A DNA stretch of 64,000 nucleotides from an uncultured Carboxylicivirga sp. (GCF_963674565.1 NZ_OY771430.1:3038001-3102000); one strand, 5' to 3'. Shown: positions 40,197-48,140, counted from the first letter of the stretch. Made by a program: numbers and translations. Notes: generated by a model from the sequence alone, not told the origin.

Positions 40197-40269
40197 GACT
40201 CAGTAGCTCAGCTGGTAGAGCACATCCCTTTTAAGGATGGGGTCCTGGGTTCGAGCCCCAGCTGAGTCA
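40197..40269 (+). tRNA. tRNA-Lys(TTT), copy 3, compensatory acceptor-stem change
   Basis: It differs from copies 1 and 2 by GACTCAG in place of GATTCAG, matched by CTGAGTC on the other strand, and by one base in the T-arm (GTTCGAG). Pairing is preserved, so all three should be functional. Anticodon TTT. Confidence 0.97.
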
Positions 40270-40273
40270 CAAA

Positions 40274-40312
40274 CAAAAAAGAGATTATTCAAATTGAATA
40301 ATCTCTTTTTTG
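40274..40312. terminator. Terminator closing the tRNA-Lys cluster and the opposing cytochrome operon
   Basis: A long near-perfect palindrome: caaaaaagagattattcaa pairs with ttgaataatctcttttttg. It has T-tracts in both directions and lies between the convergent tRNA and cytochrome transcripts. Confidence 0.85.
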
Positions 40313-40332
40313 TTTCTATAATAACTTAAACT

Positions 40333-42651
40333 CTATCTTCCCTCCAATTGCTGAATCACCTGATTCAGATCCTGCGAAGCTTCAGGATAACTATTCAGCA
40401 TATTACGAGCAAAAGACAGTGCTTTTTGTTGCATACCGTTATTCAAATAAAACTGTAATAAACCGGCATTACTGTTATAATCTTTCATCAGATTAATTTC
40501 CTTTTTCAGATAAGCTTCAGCCTTCCCCTTATCGCCCATAAAATCATACATCATTGCAATATTATGTGCCACTCTTGGACGACTTTGATCTAGCAAATAT
40601 GACTTCTCCAACATTTGCAGCGACTCATTATACTTCTTTATCTCAGAAAGCAACAAACCATACGAATACATTGCATTTGCATCATCTGGCTCATCCTTCA
40701 GGTAATCATCAAAAAGCTCTACCGCCTTATCATTCTCCCCCTGGCGATTATAGGCATGTGCAAGATTAAGTTTCACAAAATGCAATTCTTTGTCTTGTTT
40801 TAAAGTTTTCAAATACCACTCTACAGCCAGTTCCGTTTTACCCTGATTATAATAAAAGTTACCTAAATTGAATTTACCGGTTGGAAAATCAGCACTATAA
40901 ATCAACACTTGCTCGTATTCATCCAATGCTTTTTGATAACTCTTCTTATAATTGGCTGGTACATTACTCTCTCCTGCAGCTAAAAGGATGCGGGCAGTCT
41001 CTGTGCGAACTGCCTTTGTTTCATCATTCAGCATGGGCATCATCATTTTAATATCTTCCTCAGACTGCACTGTTGTTGCCCGAAGAGCAGCCAACCTTAT
41101 TGTAGGATATAAATGATGAATGTAACTATCAGCCTGCAGCTTTAGTGAATCCTGAAAATATGTTCCCATATGCTGTATAGCCAGAGCACGTATACTCATC
41201 GGGTACAATTCATCAGCAGCAATAATATTCAAGTGCCTGATAGCAGAAGTATCTTCACGACGTGCTTCACTGAAAGCTTCTGCAAAATGATATCGACGAC
41301 TTTCACCAAACCATTTTTTAATATAGTTTTCTGACCATTGAGCACTTTTATCAACATGACATTGATTACAGGCATTAGGCACACCATATTTCATGGTCAG
41401 ATCAGGCCTGGGAATCCGAAAACTATGGTCACGACGATAATCCACTCCCATATAATGACGTCCATGCATATGACAATTGATACACAATGCACCCGAACCA
41501 ACATCCATCTTAATTCCGGATTCCGAAATCAACGACTCACCTTCCATTCCTTCTGTTTTATGAAAATGATGCTCTGGAGTATCGTAAATATCAGGCACAT
41601 GACACTGAGCACACAACTGATTATATTGTTTACCCTTATTTCCAAACAATAATTTACCACTGTGTACATTATGACAATCATTACATTGTACCTCTTTCAT
41701 ATGCATTTTACTTTGCATAAATGAAGCATACACATAATCTTCATCAAGAATTTGCCCATCAATATACCACGTTGGATCTTCCGGTAAATTTGGGATTACA
41801 TGGTCATAAATATTTTTCGAATGATGATCAAAATCCTGTAAAGAAGCCCTTCGACTATGGCATCGAACACAATTATTGACATACTGAGTATGATCAATTC
41901 CACTTGTTTTTACAACAAGTCCGTAATTATCGATATCTTCCTGGGCATATTCAGGCAAAGAGGCCCATTCAAGATGTTTTGATGCCGGACCATGACATGC
42001 CTCACAACTCACATTAATCTCCGACCATGTCGTATTGTACGTATCCGTTTTATGATCGTATCCTTTCTTTAAATTAGTTGAATGACAATCGGCACACATA
42101 CTATTCCAGTTCTGCGCCTGATTCGTCCAATGTAACCAGTCATCATTCTTTATTTGCTGACCAGCATAAATATAATCGGCCATATGATACCAGCGACTAC
42201 TGTCGCAATCCCAGGTAAGAGCGAGTGTCTGTAATCGTCCTCCAGGAAATTCAACCAGGTATTGTTGTAACGGATAATTCCCAAATACATACTTAACTTC
42301 AAAATCCTGCATTGTGCCATCTGCACCATCTGTATTAACCATAAATCGGCCATCCTTTTTAAAGAATCGATGATTCATGCCCTGAGCCTCAATAACAACA
42401 TTATTAAAGTCACCTAAAACTGATGAATCAGTAGCATCATCCATAGCCTTGTTATGATGCGATTGCAACCATTCATTATATTCAGGCTGATGGCATTCAA
42501 TACAAGTTTCAACACCTTTATAATCAGCCTTATCAACTGTAACCTCATCATTAGCAACATAAGTTTTAATCAACAAATATACAGGCAATAGCATTAGAGT
42601 CACAATGCCCAGTATTCGAATAATCTTACTATATTTTAAAATATTAGTCAT
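40333..42651 (-). CDS. Octaheme c-type cytochrome with C-terminal TPR repeats
   Basis: The 772-aa protein has an uncleaved-looking N-terminal membrane segment (about residues 13-28) and then eight CxxCH haem-binding motifs (C-IE-CH at 50, then CADCH, CEACH, CVRCH, CNDCH, CAQCH, CINCH, CNQCH). A helical region lies at about 480-570 and at least three TPR units at about 590-720. It is expected to face the periplasm. Its ATG directly abuts the stop of the Rieske gene and it is the last gene of the cytochrome b-Rieske operon. It probably takes the place of cytochrome c1/f and passes electrons onward; the TPR part may dock a partner oxidase or reductase. Confidence 0.88.
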   Translation of the reverse strand: MTNILKYSKIIRILGIVTLMLLPVYLLIKTYVANDEVTVDKADYKGVETCIECHQPEYNEWLQSHHNKAMDDATDSSVLGDFNNVVIEAQGMNHRFFKKDGRFMVNTDGADGTMQDFEVKYVFGNYPLQQYLVEFPGGRLQTLALTWDCDSSRWYHMADYIYAGQQIKNDDWLHWTNQAQNWNSMCADCHSTNLKKGYDHKTDTYNTTWSEINVSCEACHGPASKHLEWASLPEYAQEDIDNYGLVVKTSGIDHTQYVNNCVRCHSRRASLQDFDHHSKNIYDHVIPNLPEDPTWYIDGQILDEDYVYASFMQSKMHMKEVQCNDCHNVHSGKLLFGNKGKQYNQLCAQCHVPDIYDTPEHHFHKTEGMEGESLISESGIKMDVGSGALCINCHMHGRHYMGVDYRRDHSFRIPRPDLTMKYGVPNACNQCHVDKSAQWSENYIKKWFGESRRYHFAEAFSEARREDTSAIRHLNIIAADELYPMSIRALAIQHMGTYFQDSLKLQADSYIHHLYPTIRLAALRATTVQSEEDIKMMMPMLNDETKAVRTETARILLAAGESNVPANYKKSYQKALDEYEQVLIYSADFPTGKFNLGNFYYNQGKTELAVEWYLKTLKQDKELHFVKLNLAHAYNRQGENDKAVELFDDYLKDEPDDANAMYSYGLLLSEIKKYNESLQMLEKSYLLDQSRPRVAHNIAMMYDFMGDKGKAEAYLKKEINLMKDYNSNAGLLQFYLNNGMQQKALSFARNMLNSYPEASQDLNQVIQQLEGR

Positions 42652-43128
42652 CTATACATAGGTTACTTGTGAGTTCTCATATTTATTTCTCCTTACCGGA
42701 TTATTAACATCCACTAATACCTTGTCATCCTGAATAGAAATCGGATAAATATCCAACGCCCTGGTTGCCGGAGGAGATAAAACCTCGCCGTATTTATTAA
42801 AAGAAGAAGCATGACACGGACACACAAATCGATCTTTATTTTGATTAAACTGAATAGCACATCCCAGATGAGTACAATGAATCGAGATAGCTATAAGGCC
42901 ACCATCTTCCAAACGAGACAAATAAAAATGTGCAGCCCCAAATGGATATACTTTCCCTTTTTCGAAAAAATTGATGTTCCCGGCATCAAACCAACCATCT
43001 GAAGCCCTATTATTTTTCTTCTTGCGCAAAACTCCCGTAAAAACATAAATTATTTCAAGTGATAAAAGTGCATATACAGCTCTTTTAATAAATGTTCGTC
43101 GGTTTAATTTAAATTTCATTAATCGCAT
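42652..43128 (-). CDS. Rieske [2Fe-2S] subunit of a cytochrome bc/b6f-type complex
   Basis: The 158-aa protein has an N-terminal membrane anchor (about residues 14-33) preceded by basic residues including an R-R-T-F twin-arginine-like pair, then a Rieske domain. The cluster-binding boxes are C85-T-H87-L-G-C90 and C103-P-C105-H106, with C90 and C105 placed for the usual disulfide. It lies 9 nt after cytochrome b and directly before the octaheme cytochrome. It should move electrons from the quinol site of cytochrome b to the cytochrome c subunit. Confidence 0.95.
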   Translation of the reverse strand: MRLMKFKLNRRTFIKRAVYALLSLEIIYVFTGVLRKKKNNRASDGWFDAGNINFFEKGKVYPFGAAHFYLSRLEDGGLIAISIHCTHLGCAIQFNQNKDRFVCPCHASSFNKYGEVLSPPATRALDIYPISIQDDKVLVDVNNPVRRNKYENSQVTYV

Positions 43129-43137
43129 TCTTAAAAA

Positions 43138-44412
43138 TTAAGCAAACAGATGCATTCCTTCTCCCCTAAATAAGCTTCCCACAATGGTCATTACAATATA
43201 AGCGACAATTATTATCGTAAACATGGCCATTACCAAATCAACTTTGGAAGCATTGTATTTCGATTTTAAAAAATATAGGAACGCAGCAGCGGGAACCAAA
43301 TATAAAAGCAATAGCAATAAGCCTGTACTAATCAGCAACGGAACCTGTGGCATCCAATCGCGAAGATCCAGAAAGAATTCGCTTGTAATAATCACAAGTA
43401 AAGTCAACACCACAGCATAAGCAAATGAAATAACAGTTAGCTTCTTACCTTTATTAGAATTAAACCAAACACCAACATTTAAATCTGTATATTTTATAAA
43501 AGGAATATAAACTAAAAAAGCCGTCACTAACAATGGAATTACAAATATTCCGAATCCGGGATGGATATGAAGTAGCAATTCCTGAAACCCCATAAAATAC
43601 CATGGTGCCTTACTCGGATTAGGACTAATTAATGGGTTTGCCTTTGTTTGAAGAGGAGCATTTACCATCATAGACAAAAGAAACAAAACAATAATTACAA
43701 TCAGAGCCACTACAATCTCCTTAAATAATAGATTTGGATATGTGGGCACCATAACTTTTTCATCATTATTCTGAACAGTAACACCTTTAGATTTACGTAC
43801 CAACCAAAAGTGAACAGACATAAGAAAAACCATCAACAAAGGCAATAAACCAGTATGGAAATGATAGAATCGAAGCAAAGTTATTTCTGTCACTTCATCA
43901 CCCCCTCTAACCATGTCGGCTATGACGTCTCCCACAATAGGAATATAGCTTAACATGTTGGTCATAATGGTTACTGCCCAAAAAGACAATTGATCCCATG
44001 GCAACAGATAACCTGTGAAATTTGAAAACACCACCAGAAACATTATAAACATTCCATACATCCAATTCTTCCTTCTTTCGTGATAAATGGATTGAGTATA
44101 AAACACTCTTAATACATGTAGAAATGAAACCAGCACCAGAGCCATACCACTCCAATAATGAAGATTTCGCAATAATTGGCCAAACAAAACCTGATTCTCC
44201 AATTCTATAATGGAATCATAAGCTCCTTTAACCGATGGAACATAGGCAAAACGCAACAACATTCCTGAAACAAATAGCAGAACAAATAACAAAGCTGCTA
44301 TACCTCCCAAACCAAATGTTCGTGTAAATTTAATTGATTGCGCATCTACCTTATTAGGATGTAGATGTAAAAGTAATTTTGTTATGGCCTTAGAATGCCC
44401 GGCTGTATTCAT
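43138..44412 (-). CDS. Cytochrome b subunit of a quinol:cytochrome c oxidoreductase (b6f-like)
   Basis: The 424-aa integral membrane protein carries the full-length cytochrome b fold with several hydrophobic helices. The four haem ligands are H85/H99 and H186/H201; the 14-residue gap in the second pair is b6f-like (13 in mitochondrial bc1). PWDQ after helix C is conserved. The Qo-site PEWY motif reads A269-P-W-Y, so the usual Glu is absent. It is the first gene of a three-gene operon with Rieske and octaheme cytochrome and probably oxidises menaquinol, the usual quinone in this phylum. A -7 box (TACTTTTG) lies 57 nt upstream of the start. Confidence 0.93.
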   Translation of the reverse strand: MNTAGHSKAITKLLLHLHPNKVDAQSIKFTRTFGLGGIAALLFVLLFVSGMLLRFAYVPSVKGAYDSIIELENQVLFGQLLRNLHYWSGMALVLVSFLHVLRVFYTQSIYHERRKNWMYGMFIMFLVVFSNFTGYLLPWDQLSFWAVTIMTNMLSYIPIVGDVIADMVRGGDEVTEITLLRFYHFHTGLLPLLMVFLMSVHFWLVRKSKGVTVQNNDEKVMVPTYPNLLFKEIVVALIVIIVLFLLSMMVNAPLQTKANPLISPNPSKAPWYFMGFQELLLHIHPGFGIFVIPLLVTAFLVYIPFIKYTDLNVGVWFNSNKGKKLTVISFAYAVVLTLLVIITSEFFLDLRDWMPQVPLLISTGLLLLLLYLVPAAAFLYFLKSKYNASKVDLVMAMFTIIIVAYIVMTIVGSLFRGEGMHLFA

Positions 44413-44468
44413 TTTAAAACTTGTGTTTGGTTGCAGCTTACAGTAAGATACTTCTAATCATTTCAACT

Positions 44469-44498
44469 CAAAAGTAACCATTTTCATCATATTTGAAA
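44469..44498 (-). promoter_or_regulatory. Probable promoter of the cytochrome b operon
   Basis: On the minus strand TTTC (44498-44495), 18 nt, then TACTTTTG (44476-44469) fit the Bacteroidota consensus with one mismatch. Confidence 0.45.
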
Positions 44499-44897
44499 TT
44501 GATTTATTTATTGACTGACTATTTTATGGAATCACTTATTTTTTTACAATAAATGATTCCTTCTTTTTGTTTTTTTCACTTCTCTCGTTTATTATTTGCT
44601 TTATTCAATCACTCAATATCATTTTATCAATAAAAAATGCATTCAAAAATTCAAATTATAACTAATCAATTCACATTTACATCAAACATCAATCAGAACC
44701 GCCATTTTTAACTAAAAGCCATGAAATTTTCATCAATCAAGAGTACAACACCCCATTTAAACTGAAATTAAAAGACAATAAATGTCTTTTAAAACACATC
44801 ACCCCCTTTATTTCATGTTATCCTTTTATTTTTTATTGTTTTTTTCACGCCACCCCCCTCTAATTTTAATGTTTTTATATTTTTTAACATATTTTTG
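44499..44897. other. AT-rich intergenic region
   Basis: About 400 nt upstream of the small-RNA repeats with no supported gene. It is very A+T-rich with poly-T and poly-C patches near 44830-44880. Confidence 0.4.
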
Positions 44898-44928
44898 TTT
44901 GTACAATTCAAAATAACCCCCATCTTTG
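44898..44928 (+). promoter_or_regulatory. Promoter of small RNA copy 1
   Basis: TTTG (44898-44901), 19 nt, then CATCTTTG (44921-44928): one mismatch to the Bacteroidota consensus, located so that transcription would begin near 44932-44936. Confidence 0.6.
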
Positions 44929-44931
44929 TAA

Positions 44932-45011
44932 TGGATTTTTTCATAAAACTTGGATTTAGTTAGCTGATTTAAGGGTAGGGACAGATAAACGTATCTGTCC
45001 TACTTTTTTTT
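44932..45011 (+). ncRNA. Candidate small RNA, repeat copy 1
   Basis: An ~80-nt unit begins tggattttttcata, contains ggatttagttagctgattt and aagggta, and ends with hairpin ggacagat / atctgtcc (6-nt loop) followed by a T run. A second copy with ~90% identity lies 172 nt downstream. A 10-codon frame starting ATG at 44931 exists only in this copy; in copy 2 the ATG is lost and a stop arises after five codons. The conserved product is therefore RNA rather than peptide. I know of no described family with this sequence. Confidence 0.6.
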
Positions 45012-45103
45012 AAAATCAAAACTCAATTTAGGTTTAACAAATAATTAGTCTGTTGTTAACTTACGCATAACACGACAATAAAAAAATCCCACCAAATTTG
45101 CAT

Positions 45104-45181
45104 TGGATTTTTTCATATAACTGGGATTTAGTTAGCTGATTTAAGGGTAAGGACAGGTAAACGTATCTGTCCTCTTTTTTT
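45104..45181 (+). ncRNA. Candidate small RNA, repeat copy 2
   Basis: This is a direct repeat of 44932-45011 with scattered substitutions and an intact terminator hairpin (ggacagg / tctgtcc region, G-T pair tolerated) and T run. Upstream, CAAATTTG (45093-45100) aligns with the -7 box of copy 1, but the -33 box is not recognisable. Transcription from copy 1's promoter would need to read through its terminator. Confidence 0.55.
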
Positions 45182-45246
45182 GTCTAATTTTGAGAAATAA
45201 AAAAAGGCAGCAAAGCTACCTTCATCATTAATATTATCATTTACAA

Positions 45247-46032
45247 TCAACTACCCAACAATTCTTCCAACACAACCATCACACCATCTTCATCATTCGT
45301 TTTCGTTTGAAACCTGGCAATTTTCTTTATATCATCATGTGCATTTCCCATTGCATAACTAAACGCAGCGGATTCAAGCATCTCAAAGTCATTAAGATAA
45401 TCACCAAAAACCATTGTCTCTTCATCCGAGACACCTAACTTATTTTGAAGAAACTTAATTGCCTCACCTTTATTAACTCCCAATGGCATAACATCCAACC
45501 AAATTGAACTTGAAGTACTAATCTGAAACTGATCTGAAAATACCTGTACTGACTTCAGCGTGGTAGATTCAAGATTATAAAAATCATTAACCGCTATCTT
45601 CAACACATCATCCTCTACAGTTAAAAGGTCCTCAACAAAAGTGCAACGATGATAATACAAACGAGCTTCTGCAAGAAAACGCTCATTACGAGACTCTACA
45701 TAAGCACCTTCTTTACCACACAAAACAATATCAGCACCCTCAATATCCCTTACATGCTTAATTAATTTTTCAACATTAACGGTTTTCATAGGCTTTAGCA
45801 ACTGCACATCCTTTCCCCATTTGATATATCCGCCATTTTCTGCAATAAAAAACATATCATGATCGAAATGCGCAAACTCTTCCTCCAAAGTATAAAACTG
45901 CCTTCCACTGGCCACAACAAAATAGATTCCAGCATCACGCAATCTTCCGTATATTGATTCAAACCCAACAGGCAACTTCTTCTGAGAATTCAAAAGAGTA
46001 CCATCCATATCACTAGCTATCAACTTTACCAT
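45247..46032 (-). CDS. Cof-type HAD-superfamily hydrolase (phosphatase)
   Basis: The 261-aa protein has HAD motif I with D8-x-D10 (SDMDGTLL), motif II around VASGRQ, a conserved Lys in GVNKGEAIKFL and motif IV GDYLNDFEML at about residue 208. The cap domain lies between motifs II and III as in the Cof/YidA subgroup. These cytoplasmic enzymes dephosphorylate sugar phosphates, flavin precursors or similar metabolites; the substrate cannot be deduced here. It lies downstream of the DsbD-like gene but is separated from it by a terminator. Confidence 0.9.
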   Translation of the reverse strand: MVKLIASDMDGTLLNSQKKLPVGFESIYGRLRDAGIYFVVASGRQFYTLEEEFAHFDHDMFFIAENGGYIKWGKDVQLLKPMKTVNVEKLIKHVRDIEGADIVLCGKEGAYVESRNERFLAEARLYYHRCTFVEDLLTVEDDVLKIAVNDFYNLESTTLKSVQVFSDQFQISTSSSIWLDVMPLGVNKGEAIKFLQNKLGVSDEETMVFGDYLNDFEMLESAAFSYAMGNAHDDIKKIARFQTKTNDEDGVMVVLEELLGS

Positions 46033-46073
46033 ACCCGGTTCCTAATTCAAATTAAAAATTCTTAACTAATAAT

Positions 46074-46112
46074 TAAAAACCCCGTCATATATTTATTCCG
46101 GGGCTTTGTTTT
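46074..46112 (-). terminator. Terminator of the DsbD-alpha-like gene
   Basis: The stem aaaaccccg / cggggcttt (46076-46084 / 46099-46107) has a 14-nt loop and is followed on the minus strand by a T-rich run. It lies between the two minus-strand genes. Confidence 0.65.
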
Positions 46113-46124
46113 TTTTTAATTCCT

Positions 46125-46580
46125 TTACTTGACTTCAAACTCAAATTCAACATCCGTTGGCGGCAAACATGTTTCATTATCACAACACATGAATGTAACA
46201 TAGCCTTTTATTTTTGAAGGTTTTTTTGTTACCCTCACATTTTGAGTAAAAACAGCCTTTTCCTTAAAGAAGGGTACATCCAAATCAAAAACCTCATCAT
46301 GCTTAACTGTCGCTTTTTGAACTTCAACAGCCGTTTTTAAAGGACGATAACCTTCACCTTCTTCAAAGGTGATTGTTGTAGCCACAGGTCCACCTTCAGG
46401 AACATTCAATCCATATATTTTCCACCCCTCATCAACAGTTGCTGTTGCAACCACCTGAACTTCATATTGATTTACCTGTTTTAATTCAATCTTCCATTTT
46501 ACCGGCTCTTTAATTTGGGCGTTTACCGACAATAAACTCATGACTATTAGAGAAAACAGTATAATTAAACTCTTTTTCAT
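46125..46580 (-). CDS. Secreted stand-alone DsbD N-terminal (alpha) domain protein
   Basis: The 151-aa protein has a signal peptide (SLIILFSLIVMSLLSVNAQ) and a single Ig-like domain resembling DsbD-alpha, the periplasmic thiol relay domain of DsbD. The closing motif CCDNETCLPP carries the Cys pair expected for the redox site plus one adjacent Cys. There is no membrane DsbD-beta or thioredoxin-gamma domain in the gene or next to it, so it must work with partners encoded elsewhere. Such short domains are seen in other Bacteroidota, often near thiol-redox or copper genes. Confidence 0.8.
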   Translation of the reverse strand: MKKSLIILFSLIVMSLLSVNAQIKEPVKWKIELKQVNQYEVQVVATATVDEGWKIYGLNVPEGGPVATTITFEEGEGYRPLKTAVEVQKATVKHDEVFDLDVPFFKEKAVFTQNVRVTKKPSKIKGYVTFMCCDNETCLPPTDVEFEFEVK

Positions 46581-46797
46581 AAAATATCTATTTTTTTATC
46601 ATCCATTAATATAATTCCAAAGATACAGCATTTTACCTTTCCGGATCATTTTTAGAAAAACAAACCCAGCAAATAAAAAGTTAAGCCGTTGTTAAAAAAA
46701 CATTCTCTTCATTAAATAATGAGCAAAACTTGATTACTTAGGTACAACATTTATTATTTTTATTTTTCCAGAAAAATAATCAACTAAACAAGAACAC

Positions 46798-47310
46798 ATG
46801 AAAAATTTATCCATCCTTACATTGATGTGTATTATCGCATTATCTGCATGCAATTCAACTTCTCAAAAAAATTCATCCGAACAAGCTGATGATATAATAT
46901 TGGTAGACAATTTACTTGACAGCGCGGACCAATTAGTTGAAAAACAAATAAAACTTAAAGGTCATGTTACACACACTTGTAAACACTCAGGTAAAAGAGC
47001 CTTTTTAGTGGGCAATGATGAGAATTTTACAGTTAGAGTTGAGGCAGGTGGCGAAATTAACGGCTTCGACCAAAACCTGATTGGCAATACTTTAGTCGTT
47101 AGTGGAACTTTAAAAGAAAGAAGACTTACCAAGGAATACATTGATCAATGGGAAAACGAATTAAAAGACAAAGCTGAAGATGGATCTGCAGAATCCTGCT
47201 CCACTGAACTAAGCAACATTAACGACATGCGTGACTGGATGAAAAAACACGGTAAAGATCATTACTCAATTTACTTTGTAGAAGGAACAAGCTATGAAGT
47301 TATCGAGTAA
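46798..47310 (+). CDS. OB-fold lipoprotein
   Basis: The 170-aa product has a lipoprotein signal peptide with a lipobox ending L-S-A-C18. After a ~20-residue linker it has an OB-fold (tRNA_anti-like) domain: LVEKQIKLKGHV, then a His/Cys-rich HTCKHSGKRAFLVG, then NTLVVSGTLKERRL. The HTCKHSGK loop and later Cys (ESCS) could bind metal or haem. Its 3' end overlaps the PepSY-TM gene by 17 nt, so the two are probably cotranslated and act together in the envelope. The exact role is unknown. Confidence 0.7.
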   Translation: MKNLSILTLMCIIALSACNSTSQKNSSEQADDIILVDNLLDSADQLVEKQIKLKGHVTHTCKHSGKRAFLVGNDENFTVRVEAGGEINGFDQNLIGNTLVVSGTLKERRLTKEYIDQWENELKDKAEDGSAESCSTELSNINDMRDWMKKHGKDHYSIYFVEGTSYEVIE

Positions 47311-47842
47311 GAAGATTCGCAAATGGCTTCGCATCCTACATCGCGATCTTGGCTATCTTATGGTTGGCATTTCACTTATCTACGGAATTTCAGGATACAT
47401 CATGAATCATATAAATGGTTCAGATCCTGCATTTAAACAAGAAGAAGGAAGTATACAGATTGATAAAAACCTGAATACCAATGAAATTATTCAAGCCTGG
47501 AAAAACATAGATGATATACCTGAGATTAAAAGGGTTTTAATACTTGACGAAACTCATTATCGAGTTATGCTTGATGGCGGCCTTGGCATCTACGAAGTAA
47601 ATTCAGGTATTATTGATTATAAGTGCAACACTAAAAAACCAATTGTATATTTTATAAATAAATTACACTATAACAAGGTAAAATACTGGATTTGGCTCGG
47701 AGATATTTTTGCTTTTTCACTTATCTTCTTTGCTCTTTCAGGTATTTTTTTAGTCAAAGGTCCCAAAGGACTAAGTGGTAGTGGGAAATGGTATCTGATT
47801 GCCGGAATCATCATCCCACTACTGTTTCTGTTCTGGATTTAA
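47294..47842 (+). CDS. PepSY-associated transmembrane protein
   Basis: The 182-aa protein starts with a basic segment and the RILHRDLGYLMVGISLIYGISGYIMNH helix, typical of PepSY-TM family proteins. A PepSY-like extracytoplasmic domain follows (about residues 50-115), then INKLHYNKVKYWIWLGDIFAFSLIFFALSG with a second helix and a final hydrophobic helix. Conserved His residues in the first and middle helices (HRD, LHYNK) are like those of the family and could bind haem or metal. It overlaps the OB-fold lipoprotein gene by 17 nt and is followed by a terminator. Confidence 0.8.
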   Translation: MKLSSKKIRKWLRILHRDLGYLMVGISLIYGISGYIMNHINGSDPAFKQEEGSIQIDKNLNTNEIIQAWKNIDDIPEIKRVLILDETHYRVMLDGGLGIYEVNSGIIDYKCNTKKPIVYFINKLHYNKVKYWIWLGDIFAFSLIFFALSGIFLVKGPKGLSGSGKWYLIAGIIIPLLFLFWI

Positions 47843-47879
47843 ACCAAGATAAACACTATAGAATTAAAATAAAAAATTA

Positions 47880-47911
47880 TCAAACGGAGTCATTCTTGGC
47901 TCCGTTTTTAT
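47880..47911 (+). terminator. Terminator of the OB-fold/PepSY operon
   Basis: The stem aaacggag / ctccgttt (one bulged t may be included) is followed by ttttta. Confidence 0.7.
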
Positions 47912-47923
47912 TTATCTCTTTTG

Positions 47924-48008
47924 AAAAAAAAGAGGTAGCTAACCGAAGGCAAGCCACCTCTACACACAGGAATTGTTGGGAGGAAAAATCTCTCGTAACA
48001 ATGCCAAA
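47924..48008 (-). ncRNA. Candidate minus-strand small RNA with strong terminator
   Basis: On the minus strand a 5' hairpin (TTGTTACGAGAG / CTCCCAACAA, 48001-47973) is followed by a 10-bp stem AGAGGTGGCT / AGCTACCTCT (one G-T pair) and a run of eight T. The T-run fixes the orientation. The -7-like GACCTTTG is at about 48013-48006, but no -33 box is clear. No protein gene on this strand leads into the terminator, so a stand-alone RNA of ~80 nt is the simplest reading. The rest of 47911-48302 holds no gene; a 90-codon plus-strand frame across it has no support. Confidence 0.4.
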
Positions 48009-48140
48009 GGTCTCCTTTTTAAGCAGTATAGCCGTTACGGGTTTGTTATTTCTATCTTAAGTTAAGATTATCCTTTGCCAGCATTTAATCCTCATTAATG
48101 CAATTCCAAATCATTATTTGATCTCGATGTAAGACATATC

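Noticed and set aside
39942..40269. Periodic tRNA-Lys repeats as a CRISPR-like array or integration site
   Set aside because: The repeats are complete tRNAs with identical anticodons and spacers that are similar to each other; no integrase or phage genes are nearby.
44931..44963. Short peptide MDFFIKLGFS encoded in small RNA copy 1
   Set aside because: Copy 2 has lost the ATG and has an in-frame stop after five codons, so the peptide is not conserved although the RNA is.
47930..47961. Resemblance of the minus-strand RNA to the 3' region of 16S rRNA (short words such as TTAGCTACC)
   Set aside because: Only scattered short matches; order and spacing differ from 16S and a strong terminator explains the sequence.
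47788..48060. 90-codon plus-strand frame after the PepSY gene
   Set aside because: It overlaps the PepSY gene in another frame, runs through a terminator and a structured RNA region, and has no protein-like pattern.
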